Shown: positions 55,889-64,000 of the stretch, piece by piece
Layout: each line of letters starts with the position of its first letter
Position numbering within the stretch: the stretch's first letter is position 1
The notes under the pieces: generated by a model
Told to the model about the DNA's origin: nothing
What the model saw: the letters and a program-made list of their open reading frames with translations, nothing else
The model's database searches: none
Assembly: GCA_002441345.1 (NCBI GenBank)
Contig: DJVU01000055.1
Span: 62,001 to 126,000, forward strand
Direction of reading: 5' to 3'
DNA from: Bacteroidales bacterium UBA6248
GTDB taxonomy: Bacteria; Bacteroidota; Bacteroidia; Bacteroidales; Lentimicrobiaceae
DNA length: 64,000 bases
Translations under genes and position numbers: made by a program

Positions 55889-58800
55889 ATGAATAACTTC
55901 ATCGTTTACAAATCCTCGGCAGGGTCAGGTAAAACCTATACCCTGATGCGCACGTATCTGTCGATTGTACTTCAGAATCCCGATGCATTCCGGAGGATAC
56001 TGGCCATCACCTTTACCAACAAAGCAGCAAACGAGATTAAAGATCGTATTTTGCTGAATCTTAAGTTAATTGCTGCTTACGATGAAGAAACATCTCCGCA
56101 GCATTCCGCTATTCTCCTCGCCAAACTTAAAGAAGAAACCGGACTGGAAGCAGCCGATCTTTCGGAAAGGGCAGCCCGTGCTCTGTCAAAAATTCTTCAC
56201 AATTACAGCGATTTCGCAGTTTCTACCATCGATAGTTTTGTACACCGCATCATTCGGGCATTTTCTTTCGATCTGAAGCTTTCGCTCAATTTTGAAGTGG
56301 AAATGGATCATGAAATTCTGGTTCGTAAAGCGGTGGATGACCTGGTGTCGGCTGCCGGTACCGATCCTGAACTTACGGCCATACTCATCAGCTTTATCCA
56401 GGAGAGCGTTGAGGACGATGAGAACTGGCAGATCAGCGATACCCTTGCTGCTTTCGCGGGAAAGTTGTTCAGGGAGGATGCCCGTGAAGCCGGATTTCTG
56501 CCTGCAGACGGTGTCAAAAAAGCCAGGGAAGCCATCCGCAAAGCGGAGGATACGTATCGCGAATCGCTGATGCAGATCGGCAGCAAAGCCCTGGAACTGA
56601 TAGCAGGAGCTGGATTGACGGTGGATAATTTTTCCTATAAGGATAAAGGAATATACAAGTTTTTCAGTAATCTTTCGGAAGGAGAAAAACTTTATGAAAT
56701 TGGCCGTAATGCTTCCAATACAGTTGCAAGTAATAAGTGGCTCAACAAGGAATCGGAAAAGCGGATCAGCGGCGATGTACTCAAGGAGCTTACCGGTGCT
56801 CTGGAGCAGTTATTCCGGAATGCGGAAGCGCTGATTTCTTCAGATGGTTCGCGCATACGCCTGCTGCAAATGGTGCGCAGGCAACTGTACCCCATGGCGG
56901 TGCTTCAGGAGCTTCGAAATCGTCTTGAACAGGTTAAAAAGGAGAGTAATGTTGTGCCGATTGCCGAGTTTAACAGAATCGTTGCATCCATTGTTATGGA
57001 AGAACCCGTGCCGTTTATCTACGAACGTACGGGGGAACGCTTCAGCCATTACATGATCGATGAGTTTCAGGATACCTCGGTACTGCAGTGGATGAACCTG
57101 CTTCCGCTGATTGAAAACTCACTGGCAGCCGGGGGACTTTCCATGATCGTGGGCGATGGCAAACAGGCCATTTATCGGTTTCGTAACGGCGATGTTGACC
57201 AGTTTGTACGATTACCCGCAGTGCATAATCCCGGCAACAATCCGCTTATTCAGCAGCGCAGCCAGATACTTCAGCGGGAGTATCGCTTCGAATCCCTTCG
57301 CTCCAATTTCCGGTCGCGCAGCGAAGTGGTGAATTTTAATAACCGCTTTTTTACTGTTTCAGCACCGCTTTGGCTTGATGAGCGCAAGCAGGTTTATACT
57401 GGATCAGAACAGGAGTTTGATGCCGGTAAAAGCGGCGGACTCGTACACGTGGAATTTTACGGCGGCGATCCGGTTGATTATTCCGGCGCAATGATCGAAC
57501 GGGTATATGATCAAATTTGTGCACTGAACCGCGAAGGATACTCTTACGGAGATATTGCAGTTTTGACCCGGACCAACAACGAAGCCACCGATATCACGGT
57601 TTATCTGAATACCAAAGGTTTGCGGGTGATTTCTCCCGTTTCGCTCCTGCTCAGGAACAATCCGGAAGTTGCTTTTCTTGTTAACTGGCTCAGGCTGCTC
57701 AACGATCCCGGAATGGATATTAGCAGGGTTGCCATAACCGGATACCTGGCCGATACCGGAATGGTGCAGTTTGAAAGCAGACACGAACTCTACCGACAGG
57801 TGGTGCGTACTGCCGGTTTTTACAGTATGCTCGATCGGATCGGATGCAGCATAAACCTTGCTGCTTTTGGCCATTTGTCGTTGTTCGACAAGATGCAGGA
57901 GCTGATCCGGGTATTCAGGCTTGAAGACCGGGCACCTCTGTACCTGTCGTTCTTTCTCGATGAAGTACTAAAGGTTTCCTCATCTCGTACCGGAAGTCTG
58001 CAGGTATTCCTGGAGTACTGGGATCAGAAATCAAAAAACCTTTCAGTGGTTATGCCCGATACAGGCGATGCCGTTCAGCTGCTGACCATCCACAAATCAA
58101 AGGGTCTGGAGTTTCCGGTGGTTATCTTTCCATATGCTGACTGGGAAGTGAGTAATTTCTCCGGAACTGCATGGCTGCCATTCAGGGATGAGGCCGTGCC
58201 GGATCTTAAAACCGCCCTTATCAGCATCAACAAAAAGCTTGAAGGAACAATTTATGAAGAAGTTCTGCTGGAGGAAAAGGATAAAAAGAAACTGGATCTA
58301 CTGAATCTGGTTTATGTTGCTTTTACACGTGCTTCGGAGCGGCTTTATATATTTTCAGGGATTTGCAAACAGGACGCAAAGGACAGCGCTGATGTTAAGT
58401 CGCTTACCGGAATGCTTGGTAATTTCATTAAAAATGAAGGAATTTGGGAAGAAGGGCGTTTGATATACAGCTGGGGCGATGGTTCCGTGATCCGGGGCCG
58501 AAGACAGGAGATAGCTCAAACCCTTGATGCCGGTTTTACGTCGAATGCCTGGCATCGTAACCTTACGTTTGCCTCCCGGGCTCCGGACAGCTGGAGTGCG
58601 GAGGCTCCGTCAGAAAGGCAGAAGACCGGTAACCTTATCCATCTGGCACTTTCGCAAATCCGGATCCTCTCCGATGTGAATCCCGTGACCGCAGATTTTG
58701 TCCGGAAAAGGCTGATCCGTAGTGATGAATCAGAGGCTTTTGCTGCCAAACTCCGTGGAGTGGTTAATCATCCCGGTTTAAGTCTGTTTTTCAGCGGGAC

Positions 58801-59041
58801 AGCTGAAGTGTTTGCTGAATCCGCGATCCTTACCCCTGAAGGCAGGATGTACCGGCCCGACCGCGTTGCCGTTTCCGGTGGCTTTACCGGAGTTATCGAC
58901 TACAAGACCGGCCGCAGGGACGATAGCCACACTGTGCAGGTGCGGCGCTATGCCTCCCTCCTGGAGGCCATGGGGTATCGCTCTCCGACAGCATGGCTTG
59001 TATATATAGATCAGGAAACGGAAGTATTGCGGGTAATCTGA
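55889..59041 (+). CDS. UvrD/RecB-type helicase-nuclease (AddA-like)
   Basis: A 1050-aa SF1A DNA helicase fused to a C-terminal nuclease, of the kind that processes double-strand breaks for recombination. Motifs in order: Walker A SSAGSGKTYT (~9-18), motif Ia ITFTNKAANEIKDRI, motif II (Walker B) MIDEFQDTS (~390), motif III DGKQAIYRFRNGD, motif IV SNFRSRSEVVNFNN, motif V QLLTIHKSKGLEFPVVIFPYADW, motif VI YVAFTRASERLYIFSG. The PD-(D/E)XK nuclease has GNLIHLAL, MYRPDRVAVSGGFTGVIDYKTGRRDD and the QVRRYA helix. Both activities look intact. No addB partner is adjacent. The downstream mnmH gene has its own promoter. RecB is less likely because the protein is shorter than RecB and lacks RecC/RecD companions here. 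Confidence 0.92.
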   Translation: MNNFIVYKSSAGSGKTYTLMRTYLSIVLQNPDAFRRILAITFTNKAANEIKDRILLNLKLIAAYDEETSPQHSAILLAKLKEETGLEAADLSERAARALSKILHNYSDFAVSTIDSFVHRIIRAFSFDLKLSLNFEVEMDHEILVRKAVDDLVSAAGTDPELTAILISFIQESVEDDENWQISDTLAAFAGKLFREDAREAGFLPADGVKKAREAIRKAEDTYRESLMQIGSKALELIAGAGLTVDNFSYKDKGIYKFFSNLSEGEKLYEIGRNASNTVASNKWLNKESEKRISGDVLKELTGALEQLFRNAEALISSDGSRIRLLQMVRRQLYPMAVLQELRNRLEQVKKESNVVPIAEFNRIVASIVMEEPVPFIYERTGERFSHYMIDEFQDTSVLQWMNLLPLIENSLAAGGLSMIVGDGKQAIYRFRNGDVDQFVRLPAVHNPGNNPLIQQRSQILQREYRFESLRSNFRSRSEVVNFNNRFFTVSAPLWLDERKQVYTGSEQEFDAGKSGGLVHVEFYGGDPVDYSGAMIERVYDQICALNREGYSYGDIAVLTRTNNEATDITVYLNTKGLRVISPVSLLLRNNPEVAFLVNWLRLLNDPGMDISRVAITGYLADTGMVQFESRHELYRQVVRTAGFYSMLDRIGCSINLAAFGHLSLFDKMQELIRVFRLEDRAPLYLSFFLDEVLKVSSSRTGSLQVFLEYWDQKSKNLSVVMPDTGDAVQLLTIHKSKGLEFPVVIFPYADWEVSNFSGTAWLPFRDEAVPDLKTALISINKKLEGTIYEEVLLEEKDKKKLDLLNLVYVAFTRASERLYIFSGICKQDAKDSADVKSLTGMLGNFIKNEGIWEEGRLIYSWGDGSVIRGRRQEIAQTLDAGFTSNAWHRNLTFASRAPDSWSAEAPSERQKTGNLIHLALSQIRILSDVNPVTADFVRKRLIRSDESEAFAAKLRGVVNHPGLSLFFSGTAEVFAESAILTPEGRMYRPDRVAVSGGFTGVIDYKTGRRDDSHTVQVRRYASLLEAMGYRSPTAWLVYIDQETEVLRVI

Positions 59042-59182
59042 ATGGCTTTTAACCAGGGTTCGCTTTCGCTGATTTCATGGCATCGGGCTTCCAATTATGC
59101 CGGAATCGGTTAGATATGTGCCTTATGGTTCAGCTATTCTGGTATTTTCCGGCTGTGAAATATCAATCACGATTAAAATCGG

Positions 59183-59190
59183 TAATTTTG
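59183..59190 (+). promoter_or_regulatory. -7 promoter box directly before mnmH
   Basis: TAATTTTG ending 4 nt before the ATG at 59195. The predicted start site is at the start codon, so a leaderless mRNA is expected. Confidence 0.5.
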
Positions 59191-59194
59191 CTGC

Positions 59195-60226
59195 ATGATC
59201 CAGAGATTTGGCCCTGAATGGTTGTTTTCGCAGGAAGGGAATTATACCTTGATTGATGTGCGTTCGCCTTCAGAATTTGCAAAAGGACACATCCCCGGGG
59301 CTGCAAATATACCCCTGTTTTCCGATGAAGAGCGCGCCCTTGTAGGTACGCGTTACCATGATGCCGGTAAGGATGCTGCATTGCTGGTAGGACTTGATTT
59401 TGCCGGAGTTAAGATGTCGGATTTTGTAAAGCGTCTGACCTCCCTCACCCGCGGCAAAAACCGGAGTGTTGCAGTATACTGCTGGAGAGGTGGTATGCGC
59501 AGTGCTTCCATGTCCTGGCTTTTCAGCACGGCAGGCTTCGATACAGTGGTACTGGAAGGCGGGTACAAGGCTTACAGGGCGTATATCCGCGAAGAAGCCG
59601 GCAAGGGAGCTCCCATACGTGTTCTCGGAGGAATGACAGGATCCGGTAAAACAGAAGTGCTGGGTAGAATGCAGAAAAAAGGCTGTCAGGTGATCGACCT
59701 GGAGCATCTGGCACACCACAAGGGTTCCGTTTTCGGATCGCTGGGGCAGAAAGCCCAACCTTCCAACGAACAGTTTGAGAACGATCTTTACAACGAATGG
59801 CGGCTTCTCGATCACAGCCGGCCGGTATGGATTGAGGACGAAAGCCGCTCCATTGGAACCGTCAGCCTTCCGCCTCCCTTCTTCAACATCATGAAGAAAA
59901 GTCCCTTGATTCTGCTAAGGATTCCTGCAGAGATACGAGTACAGCGACTGGTAAAGGAGTACGCATGTTTCGGCAATCCGGAACTTTTAGCCGGTCTTGA
60001 TAAGATTGCCGCCTCCCTGGGCGGGCAGACTGCAGCAGCGATCCGGCAGCATATTGGCGGAGAAAACTATGAAGAGGCTATACGTCTGATACTGGGATAC
60101 TACGATAAAACCTATCTCAAAGCGTTGGAACGCTTTTCAGACCGCGAAGTGATCACGCTTGATCCGGGAACCGGTGATGCGGAAGCAAATGCTCATTTGG
60201 TAATGAATCTGGTTTCTGTAAGATGA
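59195..60226 (+). CDS. mnmH: tRNA 2-selenouridine synthase (MnmH/SelU)
   Basis: Replaces sulfur with selenium in (mnm5)s2U34 of certain tRNAs, using selenophosphate and via a geranylated intermediate. 343 aa, close to E. coli MnmH (364). N-terminal rhodanese domain with LIDVRSPSEFAKGHIPGAANIPL and the catalytic Cys96 in VYCWRGGMRS (E. coli Cys97); C-terminal P-loop domain with GGMTGSGKTE (145-154) and IDLEHLAHHKGSVFGSLG. It is followed 61 bp later by a NifS-SelD fusion, which makes the selenophosphate it needs. A -7 box at 59183 gives a leaderless transcript. The downstream gene has no own box and likely shares the transcript. Confidence 0.96.
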   Translation: MIQRFGPEWLFSQEGNYTLIDVRSPSEFAKGHIPGAANIPLFSDEERALVGTRYHDAGKDAALLVGLDFAGVKMSDFVKRLTSLTRGKNRSVAVYCWRGGMRSASMSWLFSTAGFDTVVLEGGYKAYRAYIREEAGKGAPIRVLGGMTGSGKTEVLGRMQKKGCQVIDLEHLAHHKGSVFGSLGQKAQPSNEQFENDLYNEWRLLDHSRPVWIEDESRSIGTVSLPPPFFNIMKKSPLILLRIPAEIRVQRLVKEYACFGNPELLAGLDKIAASLGGQTAAAIRQHIGGENYEEAIRLILGYYDKTYLKALERFSDREVITLDPGTGDAEANAHLVMNLVSVR

Positions 60227-60287
60227 TCTCAGCCTGTAATTGCCCGGCAGTAAAACACGCATACAAACACTTTTAGTAGTATTGGTA

Positions 60288-62495
60288 ATGAAACAGATAT
60301 ACCTGGATTACAACGCCACCACGCCGGTGGATCCGGAAGTGGCCATGGAGATGAATCCATACATCGGCGAACTCTTTGGAAATCCATCCAGTTCGCATGC
60401 CTTTGGCGTTAAAGCCCGGCTTGGGGTAGAAACGGCCCGCTCACGGGTTGCCTCACTTCTGGGATGCAGTCCCGAAGAGATTGTCTTTACCAGCGGAGGA
60501 ACCGAATCGAACAACATGGCCGTTAAAGGAGTGATGTATGCCCATCGGTCAAGGGGAAATCATCTGATTATTTCAGCAGTGGAACACCCGGCTGTTACCG
60601 AAGTTGCCCGTTTCCTCAGCAGACAGGGCTTCGAGGTTAGTGTGGCGGAAGTCGACCGGTTTGGTATGGTTGATCCCGCGGAGGTCAGACGGTTGATCAG
60701 ACCGGAAACGGTATTGATTTCGATTATGCATGCAAATAACGAGGTGGGAACCGTTCAGCCCATAGCCGAAATATCTGCCATCGCCAGGGAATACGGTATT
60801 CTGCTGCACACCGATGCTGCACAGTCGGCCGGCAAAATCAGCGTAAACGTAAACGAACTGGGAGTAGATCTTTTATCGGTGGCCGGGCATAAGCTTTATG
60901 CTCCCAAAGGTATAGGCGCATTGTACATCCGCAAAGGCGTTACCCTTGAAAAGCTGATGCACGGAGCCGGTCATGAGCAGGATTTGCGGGCGGGAACCGA
61001 GAATGTGCCCGAGATTGCCGGACTGGGCAAGGCCTGTGAAATTGCTGGTAAAGGGCTGGAAACGTACCGGAAGCATACATTTGCACTGAAGCAGATATTT
61101 CTTCGTATTCTTCGCGATAACAACATCGATTTTAAGGTTCACGGTCATCCGGAGCAATGCCTCCCCAATACACTGAGCGTGGGATTCCGAAACCTGGATG
61201 CGGGAACAATTCTGTCAGCGCTGCCCGTGCTGGCAGTATCGGCAGGGGCAGCCTGTCATACCGGTGCACTGTCGGGCTCATCCGTGCTGGGTGCAATGAA
61301 AGCAAATCCCGCTTATTCCGCAGGCACCATTCGTATTTCATTCGGACGGTATTCAACGGAGACGGAAGTTACGGAGGCTGCCAAACAACTGGCTGAAACA
61401 CTCCGGAAACTGAATGCGGGTTCTTCACAGCAGGGTGTTGCAGCCGTAGCTACCGGAAAGGTGCGCTTAACCGAATACACCCACGGGATGGGCTGTGCCT
61501 GCAAGATCAGACCGGCTGACCTGGAAAAGGTGCTGGTGAACCTTCCAGCGGTAATGGATCCGAACGTTCTGGTGGGAGCCGATAAACGCGACGATGCGGC
61601 AGTCTACCGTATCAACGCGGAGGTAGCTCTGGTACAGACCGTGGATTTTTTTACTCCCGTAGTGGATGATCCCTTTCTTTTCGGAGCTGTTGCTGCTGCC
61701 AATGCCCTGAGCGATGTCTATGCGATGGGAGCTATTCCGGCTTTCGCCCTTAATATAGCAGCGTTTCCGGTAAACCGACTTCCTCTTACGGTGATGCAGG
61801 AGATTATGCAAGGCGCTTCCGAAAAAGCGAAAGAGGCTGGTATATACATCCTGGGCGGACACAGCATCGAAGACAACGAACCGAAATTTGGAATGGTTGT
61901 CAGCGGATTTGTACATCCCGAAAAGGTGCTTACCAATGCAGGTGCAAAACCCGGCGATCGCCTTATACTTACCAAACCCCTGGGAACCGGGATAATTTCA
62001 ACGGCCGTAAAAATGGGACTGGCCGGAAAAAATTCAGAAGCGGAAGCCGGACAGGTAATGGCTGCTCTTAATAAAACCGCGGCGGAGCTGATGAAATCAT
62101 ACGATGTAAATGCCTGCACCGATGTAAGCGGCTTTGGCCTTGCCGGTCATCTCCGGGAGATGGCACTGGCTTCGGGTGTGGATGTGCATATCCAGTTCAA
62201 TAAAATTCCTCTAATTGCAGGTGTGGCTGCATTGGCAGCTGCCGGTGCCGTTCCCGGCGGAAGCAGGGCTAACCTGAGTTTTGCTTCCGAATGGACCAAC
62301 TTTGGTGAGCTCTCAACAACCGACCGTTTTATCCTGTGCGATGCCCAAACATCCGGCGGGCTATTGATCAGCATGCCGGAAACACAGGCTGAGGCACTGG
62401 AAAAATCCTTGCTTTCAGCCGGAATTCGTTGTGCACAGATCGGTTTCGTAAAAGGAGAAGGAAAAGGGAATATTACTGTTAGGTATGACGGCTGA
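60288..62495 (+). CDS. selD: Fusion of NifS-like cysteine desulfurase/selenocysteine lyase with selenophosphate synthetase (SelD)
   Basis: A 735-aa two-enzyme fusion. Residues 1-~378 are a class V aminotransferase fold NifS/IscS protein: YLDYNATTPVDPEV, PLP Lys202 in VAGHKLYAPKGIGALYIRKG, active-site Cys323 in SAGAACHTGAL. Residues ~391-735 are SelD: TEYTHGMGCACKIRPADLEKVL with Cys403 and Lys406 (E. coli Cys17 and Lys20), KRDDAAVYRI, VDFFTPVVDDPFLFGAVAAANALSDVYAMGA (ATP site). The join is a short linker NAGSSQQGVAAVATG. SelD carries Cys, not Sec (no in-frame TGA). The frame also opens at a TTG at 60240, but ATG 60288 starts the NifS homology. Fused, the NifS domain could deliver Se from free selenocysteine or Cys-bound Se directly to SelD, then mnmH uses the product. 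A selenoprotein machinery (SelA/SelB) is not in the window. Confidence 0.95.
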   Translation: MKQIYLDYNATTPVDPEVAMEMNPYIGELFGNPSSSHAFGVKARLGVETARSRVASLLGCSPEEIVFTSGGTESNNMAVKGVMYAHRSRGNHLIISAVEHPAVTEVARFLSRQGFEVSVAEVDRFGMVDPAEVRRLIRPETVLISIMHANNEVGTVQPIAEISAIAREYGILLHTDAAQSAGKISVNVNELGVDLLSVAGHKLYAPKGIGALYIRKGVTLEKLMHGAGHEQDLRAGTENVPEIAGLGKACEIAGKGLETYRKHTFALKQIFLRILRDNNIDFKVHGHPEQCLPNTLSVGFRNLDAGTILSALPVLAVSAGAACHTGALSGSSVLGAMKANPAYSAGTIRISFGRYSTETEVTEAAKQLAETLRKLNAGSSQQGVAAVATGKVRLTEYTHGMGCACKIRPADLEKVLVNLPAVMDPNVLVGADKRDDAAVYRINAEVALVQTVDFFTPVVDDPFLFGAVAAANALSDVYAMGAIPAFALNIAAFPVNRLPLTVMQEIMQGASEKAKEAGIYILGGHSIEDNEPKFGMVVSGFVHPEKVLTNAGAKPGDRLILTKPLGTGIISTAVKMGLAGKNSEAEAGQVMAALNKTAAELMKSYDVNACTDVSGFGLAGHLREMALASGVDVHIQFNKIPLIAGVAALAAAGAVPGGSRANLSFASEWTNFGELSTTDRFILCDAQTSGGLLISMPETQAEALEKSLLSAGIRCAQIGFVKGEGKGNITVRYDG

Positions 62496-62586
62496 CAGAC
62501 AGTAAGAAGTCTCACAGTCCGGTTATTTGTTTAGAAAATTGCAGAATCACACGTAACGGATGTTATACTTTAACGGCAAATGTCAT

Positions 62587-63378
62587 TTAAGGTGCATCGG
62601 TAAGTAGTACGGAAGCCGGAGTTTCTGGAATACTGGTGTCGAAGGGTTCCGACGATGATGCAACCAGCGGAGCATTGGCAAATAATTTCAGCGGAAGCTC
62701 TGAAACTAATCCGGTATTCAATACCTTAACTTTTATCGAAGGCAGGGATGACGATGACCCGAACGGGCGGTTGGATACCTCCAGCACTTCAAAGGCAACT
62801 ATGCCCAGATTGGCTCCTTTCAGACTTCCGTTAAGGGGGTTGTAATTTATGCTTACATCGCTGTCGTATACAACGGCCAGTACCACACTGCCCTTCAGCA
62901 TGGCTAAGCCACTTGCCCGGAGCGGGGTTACATCCGGAATTTTATCCAGAAGATCTTCCCTGTCAAGCCCGTTACCTTCAGAACCCAAACCTGGCCCGGC
63001 CAGCAGAAAATTACGTGTGCCGTTATCGGCAGGACCAGCTGCTTTCCAGGAAGCGGGAATGGTTTTCAGTGCAAAGAGTCCCTCATCCCCAACCTGACCG
63101 GTATAAAGGGTAATGGTTTTGCCTTCGTTCGATGCAAACCATGCCAGTGGCTTGCGAAGTCCCACTTCTGCCAACTGATCGTTGACATCGGTATCGGAAA
63201 AATTGTTCGGTTCACTCCCGTTGTCGATGGCATCTTCATCAATAAGCAGAAAAATGGCATGTCCATTGTTCAGATTGTTGCCATTGTTGTCGTCTTCCTT
63301 GTCGCATGAAGAGAGTATAAGTCCGGCGGCAAACGTTATTAAAACGAATGCGAGTTTATTTAATATTCTGAAAATCAT
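62587..63378 (-). CDS. Lipoprotein of unknown function
   Basis: A 263-aa lipoprotein with SPII signal and Cys25 (GLILSSC), followed by a DKEDDNNGNN-type acidic/Asn spacer typical of Bacteroidota surface lipoproteins. The mature part (~45-263) is a beta-rich domain (GKTITLYTGQVGDEGLFALKTIPASW; SSSLPSIKVKVLNTG) with no recognised motif. It is isolated and convergent with the NifS-SelD gene (91-bp gap), so context adds nothing. Confidence 0.83.
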   Translation of the reverse strand: MIFRILNKLAFVLITFAAGLILSSCDKEDDNNGNNLNNGHAIFLLIDEDAIDNGSEPNNFSDTDVNDQLAEVGLRKPLAWFASNEGKTITLYTGQVGDEGLFALKTIPASWKAAGPADNGTRNFLLAGPGLGSEGNGLDREDLLDKIPDVTPLRASGLAMLKGSVVLAVVYDSDVSINYNPLNGSLKGANLGIVAFEVLEVSNRPFGSSSSLPSIKVKVLNTGLVSELPLKLFANAPLVASSSEPFDTSIPETPASVLLTDAP

Positions 63379-63640
63379 TTTAATATTGATTTATAATTCG
63401 TGGTTTTAAGCAAACAGCATTTTGTCTGTTTTTGTTCAAACTCACCTTTGCTGCCGGCCATAGAAAGCCTGCACAAACCGGCAACTTAAACGTACCGGAG
63501 GTTGAAAAAATGCTGGTGGTTCCGGATAAAAGCCGGTCTAATACGCTTTTTATGTATAATTCTGCAATAAATACATGCCTGCGGGGTTGCGGTGCCGTGT
63601 GTTTTGATGACCTTTGCATAAAAGGTATCATTTTTCAGGT

Positions 63641-64000
63641 ATGCTGGCTTTTCGTAATTTGAAGCAAAAAAAGAAAGGAATCAGGGTTCTGGTGGCAGGC
63701 TTGCTGGTGTTGCTGGCCGTTTTTTTTGTTTTTCTGGTTTACGATGCCCTGAATCCCTTTCCGGGAAAGGAGGTTTCCTGGTCAACCACGATACATGGTG
63801 CCGACGGATCGCTTTTGCATGCTTTTCTTTCGGATGACGAAAAATGGAGAATCCGGGCCGGGATGGATGAAATAACGCCCGAACTGGAGAAAACGATACT
63901 TTTTAAGGAAGACCGGTATTTCAGGTATCATCCGGGAATTAATCCCATTGCTGTGGCAAGGGCCGCCTTCAATAACCTGAAGAAAGGCCGGCGAACCTCC
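63641..64000 (+). CDS. pbpC: Penicillin-binding protein 1C-type transglycosylase, 5' part, truncated by window edge
   Basis: The first 120 codons of a GT51 family protein, running off the right edge. MLAFRNLKQKKKGIRVLVAGLLVLLAVFFVFLVYDALNPF gives a cytoplasmic N-terminus and one TM segment, followed by the PBP1C-type opening HGADGSLLHAFLSDDEKWRI. FKEDRYFRYHPGINPIAVARAAFNNLKKGRRTS is the start of the transglycosylase domain, with the catalytic Glu in the KEDRYF motif. The YHPGINPIA form is that of PBP1C rather than PBP1A. PBP1C would polymerise glycan strands and may lack robust transpeptidase activity; that part is outside. The start ATG 63641 was read by me directly. Confidence 0.85.
   Translation, partial: MLAFRNLKQKKKGIRVLVAGLLVLLAVFFVFLVYDALNPFPGKEVSWSTTIHGADGSLLHAFLSDDEKWRIRAGMDEITPELEKTILFKEDRYFRYHPGINPIAVARAAFNNLKKGRRTS

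Noticed and set aside
1..64000. CRISPR arrays, IS elements, prophage genes or defence systems
   Set aside because: I saw no spaced direct repeats, transposase, integrase or phage motif. The AddA-like enzyme is a housekeeping repair protein unless shown otherwise.

Overview
The window is chromosomal DNA of a member of the Bacteroidota, most likely a free-living or gut-type anaerobic Bacteroidales/Marinilabiliales relative. The evidence is the repeated TAnnTTTG -7 promoter boxes with few Shine-Dalgarno sites, a C-terminal type IX secretion (T9SS) sorting domain, SPII lipoproteins, a membrane pyrophosphatase, a flavodiiron protein and rubrerythrin-like proteins. I see no mobile element, prophage, CRISPR array, rRNA or tRNA. 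The window is ordinary chromosome with dense genes and short intergenic gaps.

Layout. 1-1298: 5' part of an archaeal-type GatE (tRNA amidotransferase), running off the left edge. 1.9-7.1 kb: a six-PAS hybrid histidine kinase and FtsE. 7.0-9.3 kb: two glycosyltransferases, the downstream one overlapping ftsE tail to tail. 9.5-12.1 kb: MurB and a PutP-type Na+/solute symporter. 12.1-18.6 kb: a surface-polysaccharide block (glycosyltransferase, Wzx-like flippase, two Wzz-like proteins, Wzy/WaaL-like polymerase or ligase). 18.7-20.3 kb: EF-P and an LpxD-family acyltransferase. 20.5-24.8 kb: a GH29 fucosidase lipoprotein and a Tyr/His/Trp-rich repeat protein. 24.8-34.5 kb: GcvP, a nucleoside permease, an unknown protein, membrane pyrophosphatase, a bifunctional nuclease and a small secreted DIPF-repeat protein. 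34.9-42.2 kb: a T9SS cargo protein, TamB and divergent TsaD. 42.3-49.1 kb (minus): BatA/vWA protein, ParC, flavodiiron protein and lipoprotein, packed as an operon. 49.3-52.1 kb: two ferritin-like proteins and glutamate dehydrogenase. 52.3-55.7 kb (minus): RlmB, a GT39-like membrane protein and a MORN-type lipoprotein. 55.9-62.5 kb: an AddA-like helicase-nuclease, then MnmH and a NifS-SelD fusion. 62.6-64 kb: a lipoprotein and the start of a PBP1C-like transglycosylase.

How the genes work together. The best-defined functional unit is mnmH + nifS::selD, which could carry out selenium mobilisation, selenophosphate synthesis and 2-selenouridine formation in tRNA. Envelope biogenesis (MurB, LpxD family, Wz proteins, glycosyltransferases, TamB, PbpC, FtsE) dominates the rest. 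Flavodiiron protein and rubrerythrin-like proteins fit oxygen/NO detoxification in an anaerobe.

Points worth a second look: the NifS-SelD fusion; an A10 slippery run at the wzz1/wzz2 junction, where a one-base slip would fuse the two proteins in frame; a tamB whose membrane anchor is reachable only from a non-canonical start codon; -7 boxes only 4-7 nt from the ATG (predicted leaderless mRNAs) for ftsE, murB, mnmH and probably the lpxD-like gene; a ferritin-like paralogue that has lost metal ligands; and GatE in a bacterium.
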